From Jimgerdemannia flammicorona (lineage: Eukaryota; Mucoromycota; Endogonomycetes; Endogonales; Endogonaceae): a DNA stretch of 12,174 nucleotides. The notes under the pieces were generated by a model that had not been told where the DNA came from, made no database searches, and saw nothing but the letters and a program-made list of their open reading frames with translations. The stretch is from positions 1-12,174 of the forward strand of contig RBNI01005750.1 of assembly GCA_003990745.1 (NCBI GenBank), written 5' to 3'. The position numbers and the translations under genes are program-made. Positions 7,781-12,174 of the stretch are shown piece after piece. Position 1 is the first letter of the stretch. Each line of letters starts with the position of its first letter.

Positions 7781-8179
7781 TATACTCTTTTTGATAAAAT
7801 TTCAGAGATGTATAAGATTCTATACCCCTACTGGAACTTTAGAAGTACTCTTAAAGAGCAAACTGCATACAAGCATAATATAGTCTGTACAGCAATAGTA
7901 GTTATGATCTAGAGTTCTTTGAGCAGATTGGTGAAGTATACAGTAGGCCAGCTTGGTGGTGATATCAGTGTGGCTGTATATACATTCTTGGTGCAATTTA
8001 GCATACTATATGAGATGAGGAGCTCTGTTTTTTTGGGTGTAGCCTGGGTTTTCTATCTCCCACACATGAAAAGAACTAACCAGATACTGCCTATTTTGTA
8101 CAGATTTCCAAGCCAGAGCTCCCAGGGCTTGATGAAGAGCAGGCATCCTCTAGCACTATCTGGCAGTATGAAGTCCTAG
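7781..8179 (+). pseudogene. Decayed coding trace C, product unknown
   Basis: The frame carries 132 codons with one internal stop (TAG 7910-7912) and ends in TAG at 8177-8179. It reads, in pieces, DKISEMYKILYPYWNF, STLKEQTAYKHNIVC, TAIVVMI, stop, SSLSRLVKYTVGQLGGD, ISVAVYTFLVQFSILYEM. The first Met after the internal stop (7919) gives only 86 residues, so I read this as part of a longer broken product rather than a small gene. A different frame from about 8095 to 8290 also looks coding (KPELPGLDEEQASSS, VLGQEFTQLYA), suggesting a frameshift near 8100. No family is recognised. Confidence 0.5.
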
Positions 8180-8499
8180 GTCAAGAGTTCACCCAACTAT
8201 ATGCTTGAGTCATATTAGGATATATCAGGTACAATGTTTCTCTGCCCATACACACAGACAACAAAATCACTTAGTAATATTTTATATTCCAGAAAGAAGA
8301 CACCCAACTTGAGAGGACAGTAGCAGAGTCTGATATAACCTCAACTATGGTTTTGGGATCTCATTTGCAGCCAACATGACTATCCTATTCCAATCACACA
8401 ACTACCATGACACCATTGCCTTTGAGGAGAGCTTGGACACAATAGTCATTGTACTCACAATAATGATAGACTCATTAAGGCCTGAGACTGGTGGGTGGA
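8180..8499. other. Possible frame-shifted continuation of trace C, then unassigned DNA
   Basis: The alternative frame that starts in trace C continues to about 8275 with one stop (reading VILGYIRYNVSLPIHTDN), then breaks up. No clean frame follows. The interval ends at the 22-bp array. Confidence 0.3.
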
Positions 8500-8583
8500 G
8501 CAGTTTTTATAAGGATTAGACAATATTTTATAAGGGTTCAGCAGTCATTTTGTATGGATTGAGCAGTCTTTTTTGGAGAGTTA
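8500..8583. repeat. 22-bp array, four units
   Basis: Units are 8500-8518 (shortened), 8519-8540, 8541-8562 and 8563-8583. All follow gcagtcattttgtaaggattga with transitions and small indels. Confidence 0.8.
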
Positions 8584-8752
8584 GGTTGGCAGCTGGGTGC
8601 CAATTTCTATAGCACTAGTATAGTCATTATGTCAGGCCCATTGGCTCCTTGGCCCTGCTCTTATAGTGCTGTTGGTACAGTACTGCAACACAGGGCCAGA
8701 GTGCCCATAGGACCTAAACTGATGATGGGGCCCAAATCTGTGGTGGACTTCA

Positions 8753-8812
8753 ACTGCCAGAAGTACTCTCTGACTGCCAGAAGAACCCTCTGACCACCAG
8801 AAGTACCCTCTG
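8753..8812. repeat. 20-bp array, three units (actgccagaagtaccctctg)
   Basis: Units are 8753-8772, 8773-8792 and 8793-8812, differing at only a few positions. An 81-codon minus-strand frame crosses them (8661-8906) and reads a partial peptide repeat. It shows no known domain and I do not call it a gene. Confidence 0.9.
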
Positions 8813-8832
8813 ATCTGGACTTAGACTCCTTT

Positions 8833-9195
8833 GTAGCTTGGGGTTGTCTCTTTGCTGCCAGCAAAGGGTCTCTAATTTTGTATACTGTCTCTACCAACTT
8901 TGCCAACCCATCATCCTACTTGAGAGTGCCCTATGCTGCTGACAGAGGGCTACAAATTTTGCATGCTCTCTCTGCCTACCCCACCCCCTCTGCCAACCCC
9001 TTCTACCTCTGACACTTGTAGCTTGGAGCTGCTCCTTGTTTCCAGTATAGGGCCATAAATTTTACACACTCTCTCCACTAACTCCACCCACTAATCCAGG
9101 CACTGACAGCTTAGAGCTACTTCTTGCTACTTACAGAGGGCCACAAATTTTGTATACTCTCTTCACTACCACCAATCCTGCTGACCACTGCCCCA
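8833..9195. repeat. Four-copy tandem repeat of about 90 bp
   Basis: Copies begin near 8833, 8921, 9018 and 9107. Each holds a gtagcttggagctgc-like left part (weak in copy 2), a core agggccacaaattttg followed by tatactctctc, and a right part rich in cca and ctaac. Core starts are 8865, 8946, 9049 and 9137. The array lies between the 20-bp array and the 3' end of the hAT coding trace (stop at 9311). Confidence 0.88.
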
Positions 9196-10403
9196 CTTGG
9201 GCTGTAAACTCTGAGCTAAGTCTTCAGTTTTTTTTTCTTTTATATTTTTAAAGTATTAAATAATCTACAAGTCTAATTAACTTTCTGTAAATTCCAGGAC
9301 CTGCTGAATTTTAGCAGCTTGTGCCCCATCAAGATTTCAGATACATATATGTCCAGATTGTCTCAGTATTTAGTGTATACCTCTTAGAGGCAATGTGATC
9401 CACTCCATCTAAGAATATTTACTCAATGAGAGCACTGGTGGCAGGAATCACCAGGTAGTCCCAAGCTATACTATATAGACTGGAGAAGTCTATTTGATAT
9501 AGCTGTGGCTATATGTCCTAGAGGATAAAGTGGTGGTTAGAATGGTAGATTAAATTGGTCCAATGCAACCAACTGTCTGTCTGACTACCCACCTTCCACC
9601 AGTTGAGCACCTCCATACCCTCTAGCAGGATCATGCAGTCACTAGCAAGGTAAATGGTGAGTTTGTCTATTGACAGTGGCTCTTCCACTGATGGCTCCCT
9701 CTTCCTTTTTCTACTGAAGTAAATGTGGAATAGGAGAGATCTCTTGGCATATTCATCTGAACTTCAGCTAGAACCTTGTGGTGGCATGTAGTTTTTCTGA
9801 TATATTTTGATTATGGCCTGCTTGGTTCTCTCAATATAGTGCTGCTCTCAGCCCTGATATTTATGGTATTGTAGCTTTAAGCATGGTTCCAGTACTGTTC
9901 AGAGAAAGAGAGTGAGTTTTGTGGATATTTCTCTATTTTGGAAGAGATAATGGCCACATACCAATATATCTATACTGATTGAGTATATGGCAGCATCTGT
10001 TTTGGAGTAGAATTTCTAAGCTTGCTTTGAGCAACCTCTACTGCATCTCTCTGATCTGGGCTTAACTATAAATTATTACAACCCTCCAGTCTGTTCTCAA
10101 GCTTGTCCTCTAGTTGATCAATCAAAAGATTGTATACTGGTATTGTAGAGCTTATTGTTGGGGTCATTTATTTGACTATATTCTTCATATAATCATTGAA
10201 ACACTGGCAGTTATATATGGTGAGGTATTATATTGTATAGAGGCAGACAAAATAAGTATAGGGCCAGAGCAATCACTACTTACTTCCAAAACTCTGACAA
10301 TATTCCTAAGTACATCCCACTCACTTTCATCTATAGCTTCACCCTACATTTCCTTATCAGCAGCAATCATTGGATCTATTGACTTTTTTGTTATGTTTTT
10401 TTT

Positions 10404-10426
10404 AAAAAAAAAAAAAAAAAAAAAAA
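10404..10426. repeat. Run of 23 A inside the transposase remnant
   Basis: An uninterrupted A run, preceded by eight T, splits the hAT frame. On the transposase (minus) strand it is a T run, so it is not the transposase's own poly(A) tail. Slippage expansion or a tiny insertion would explain it. Its length may also be uncertain from sequencing. Confidence 0.9.
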
Positions 10427-10845
10427 TCTTCAATTATCCAAAAGAAGTTGTATCAGCCAATCCAAAAAAAGAATACATACTACAGCAAACTCCAGCATAT
10501 GCTGGATCATTGCAAATATCAAGTTTCAATATATACAGATGTCTAATATCAGCTCTTTCAGGGCTAAACTGATTGCTCTATACTGTATAGTTAATTTGTC
10601 TCATCATTGTGGGGATGATTGGACCAACACAACCAGTTTGTACAGCTTAGAAACTATACTCAGGGCCCTTCCTCTCTCAGATGTTTTGTAAGATAGTCCT
10701 GAACAGCAAGGTTTAGTATGTGGACCTAGTATTATATATAACAGCTTTCTATACTAAAGACTATATTTTTCTATTTAAGGCTGTCTGCTAAAATTGGGAA
10801 AAATATTGAGTTATTTGTAGCATTGTCTATTATAATGGCCAAAAT

Positions 10846-10961
10846 CTATACTTGAAATATTCAGTCAGTAAATTTATGTGAAAATAAATAACTAATAAAA
10901 TCTGTTTTATTTTAGGACCTCTCTCAAAATGCTGACCTAACAGTAAGCTCTCCTGTTTTAC
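10846..10961 (-). other. Intron 2 of the hAT remnant (116 nt)
   Basis: The minus strand reads ..ACTAAG|gtaaaa at 10961 and ..tatag|ATTTTGGCC at 10846. A ctgac branch-site candidate at 10868-10864 lies about 19 nt before the acceptor. Splicing joins GITTK to ILAIIIDN in phase 0, restoring the expected order of family blocks. Size and signals suit a fungal intron. Confidence 0.75.
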
Positions 10962-11161
10962 CTTAGTTGTAATCCCAAGCTCCTGGATACAACTAATAAA
11001 AGTATCTGTGATGTTTTCTCCAGAATGAGGACCAGCAAGTTTGATGTCAAGGGTGAGAGATTTAAGCTACCAATCAAGGTTAATCTAATGACTAATAATG
11101 CCCAGAAATGAAATTACATTGAGAGATATCTATGTATTGATCATAAATGAAATTTTGCCTG

Positions 11162-11264
11162 CTGAATTCTGCTTATTGAATGTGAGATTAAATTAGTGAG
11201 CTCTTTATAAATATATATATATATAATTCAGCTTGCAAAGGTCATGGTACTGCTCTTATTTTAC
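11162..11264 (-). other. Intron 1 of the hAT remnant (103 nt)
   Basis: The minus strand reads CTTCAG|gtaaaa at 11264 and ..attcag|CAGGCAAAA at 11162 (cagcag allows an acceptor 3 nt later as well). Removal joins NLHLILQ to the KISFMINT block in frame. The intron contains a (TA)n stretch at 11210-11225 and a ctaat branch-site candidate. Confidence 0.72.
11210..11225. repeat. Short (AT)n microsatellite
   Basis: Alternating A and T for about 16 bases lies within intron 1 of the hAT remnant. Confidence 0.85.
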
Positions 11265-11894
11265 CTGAAGTATCAGGTGGAGATTGTCATGCTCCTTCCA
11301 ATAGACCTCCAGGACATCTTTATGAATAGTATCAGTACTTGGCAAATATAAATCATACTTGAGAAGACCAAAGATACTATGCAATTAATCACTCTCAATA
11401 GTTATAAATGGCTGATCTGTATATACAATCTAGTAAATGAGCTAATTTTGAAATTCTGCTAAAGATTTTTGATTAAATGGAGTTATTGGTACAGAAATGA
11501 TCAGACAATCAGATAAATATATCCACTATAGCTTGGATATTGATTTTATTTGACTTCATGTTCTTTTTGATTTTGTCAAAGTGCTTGTCTTTTATGTATC
11601 AATATATATTTGAAGTCAAACTACCAAGCATTTTGAACTTCTGGCTGTGCAGTTTATGGGAGTGGATGAAATAGTATCATATATATGTCAAATAAAGTAT
11701 CAGCTATATCATAGGTGTGTCTTTTTTTTTTTTTTAATTTTTTATCTGCAATAGTTACAAACAATATAATCTTTTATTTTAGCATAATATTGTCAGATTT
11801 TGGAGCAAGAATTATATATATGATGTGGAACTATCAGAGATATTTGACTTGAAGCATCATTGGTACTGTGAACTATTGAAGACTGATCTGTCAA

Positions 11895-11962
11895 TATGTA
11901 TTTGTGTATTTGTATATACATATGTATATATGTTTGCATATATATATGTATATTATATATAT
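11895..11962. repeat. TA/TG-rich simple sequence
   Basis: Imperfect alternation of ta, tg and ca with short palindromes (tatacatatgtata) lies beyond the 5' end of the transposase trace. No terminal repeat of the hAT element could be recognised in or around it. Confidence 0.75.
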
Positions 11963-11989
11963 GGATGTGTCTAGTATATGAGTCATATA

Positions 11990-12134
11990 GAGGATTCAGA
12001 TTAGAGAATTCAGATTGGAGAATTTGGATTGGAGGATTTGGTTGAAGAATTTGAATGAGGATTCAGATTGAAGAATTTGAATTAGAGGATTTGAATTGGA
12101 GAATTTGAATTAGATGATTCAGATTGAGTGATTC

Positions 12135-12136
<2 letters not shown>
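11990..12136. repeat. 14-bp minisatellite (gagaatttgaattg), about ten units
   Basis: Units of gagaattcagattg and variants run head to tail: 11990-12003, 12004-12017, 12018-12031, two shortened units, then 12057-12070, 12071-12084, 12085-12098, 12099-12112, 12113-12126 and a partial. The variation is mainly A/G and C/T, which fits the mutational regime of this block. The words gattcagattga and gatttgaat are shared with the 14-bp repeat near 6200-6320. Confidence 0.92.

Positions 12137-12174
<38 letters not shown>
12137..12174. repeat. Run of 38 T at the window end
   Basis: The window ends inside a pure T run directly after the 14-bp array. It may be a real homopolymer, such as a retroelement tail read from the other strand, or a contig end or sequencing artefact. 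Nothing beyond it is visible. Confidence 0.9.

Larger units (their letters stand above)
9311..11804 (-). pseudogene. Decayed BED/hAT-family transposase
   Basis: hAT transposases are cut-and-paste DNA transposon enzymes with an N-terminal BED zinc finger, an RNase H-like core and a C-terminal dimerisation region. In order on the minus strand I read: a BED start (SKI-stop-QYY, then CNYC, 11804-11748); a block with VYTDQPF (11426-11406) running to VLEVYWKEH; an intron; a block with KISFMINT, SFLGIISH and AGPHSGENI; a second intron; DNATNN (from about 10827), then HILNLAVQ; and after a frameshift near 10670, KLYKLVVLVQSSPQ. ESEWDVLRNIVRVLE and KLQYHKYQG follow, and finally NWWK, SIAWDYLVIPATSA (9472-9431) and SKRYTLNTETI. 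The frame ends with TAA at 9311-9313. There are at least two dozen in-frame stops, several frameshifts and a 23-nt A tract, so no product is possible. The first catalytic Asp position (family pattern D-x-W) reads Asn. Terminal inverted repeats and target duplication were not found. Confidence 0.93.
3607..12174. other. CpG-depleted block with mobile-element debris
   Basis: Reading every line, I find only three CpG dinucleotides in 8,568 bases: 5645-5646, 7232-7233 and 7357-7358. None occurs from 7359 to the end. CpA, TpG and GpC remain frequent, so this is not simply low GC. Everything left of 3606 keeps CpG at normal or high density. The pattern is what deamination of methylated CpG, or a CpG-directed RIP-like process, would leave. 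The block contains the decayed transposase and the other traces listed separately. Confidence 0.93.

Noticed and set aside
8661..8906. 81-codon minus-strand frame
   Set aside because: It crosses the 20-bp array and the first 90-bp repeat copy. The peptide repeat is a by-product and there is no further sign of a gene.
10114..10572. 152-codon plus-strand frame containing a run of Lys
   Set aside because: It lies antisense to the hAT transposase trace and runs through the 23-A tract. Homology-like blocks are on the other strand.
9311..11804. Retrotransposon or virus-like coding region
   Set aside because: No reverse transcriptase, integrase or gag-like motifs were seen. The ordered blocks match hAT DNA transposases.

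Overview
ORGANISM AND OVERALL CHARACTER. The window holds no intact protein gene, tRNA or rRNA that I can support. It looks like repeat-rich, gene-poor eukaryotic chromatin. A filamentous fungus is my best guess, as an inference. It rests on a decayed BED/hAT transposase with two short introns (103 and 116 nt) carrying GT..AG ends and CTGAC/CTAAT-like branch sites, plus a hypermutation footprint of the repeat-induced kind. Another eukaryote with CpG methylation is not excluded.

LAYOUT. (1) 1-1278: a G-rich minisatellite with a 58-75 bp unit and hints of a longer repeat order. (2) 1279-3080: a chain of unrelated short-period arrays (15, 18, 17, 18 and about 8 bp) with short spacers. (3) 3081-3606: low-information DNA that still contains CpG. 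(4) 3607-12174: a block of about 8.57 kb in which I count only three CpG dinucleotides (5645, 7232, 7357), while CpA, TpG and GpC stay common. It holds mobile-element debris: recurring motifs in both orientations at 4021-5383, a possible minus-strand coding trace (5445-6182), three plus-strand coding traces with one internal stop each (6512-6814, 7323-7628, 7781-8179), tandem arrays with 20, 22 and about 90 bp units (8500-9195), and a minus-strand hAT transposase pseudogene (9311-11804). It ends in a 14-bp array and a 38-nt T run at the window edge.

HOW THE PARTS RELATE. The hAT remnant is the only family I can name. It is recognised from the order of its blocks: BED finger, YTDQPF, GPHSGEN, DNATNN, HILNLAVQ, and the C-terminal dimerisation block with IPATSA. 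The three plus-strand traces could be exons of one decayed gene, but I do not recognise its product. CpG loss covers all of these alike, so the block probably decayed under a single methylation or RIP-like process. The minisatellites on the left were not affected.
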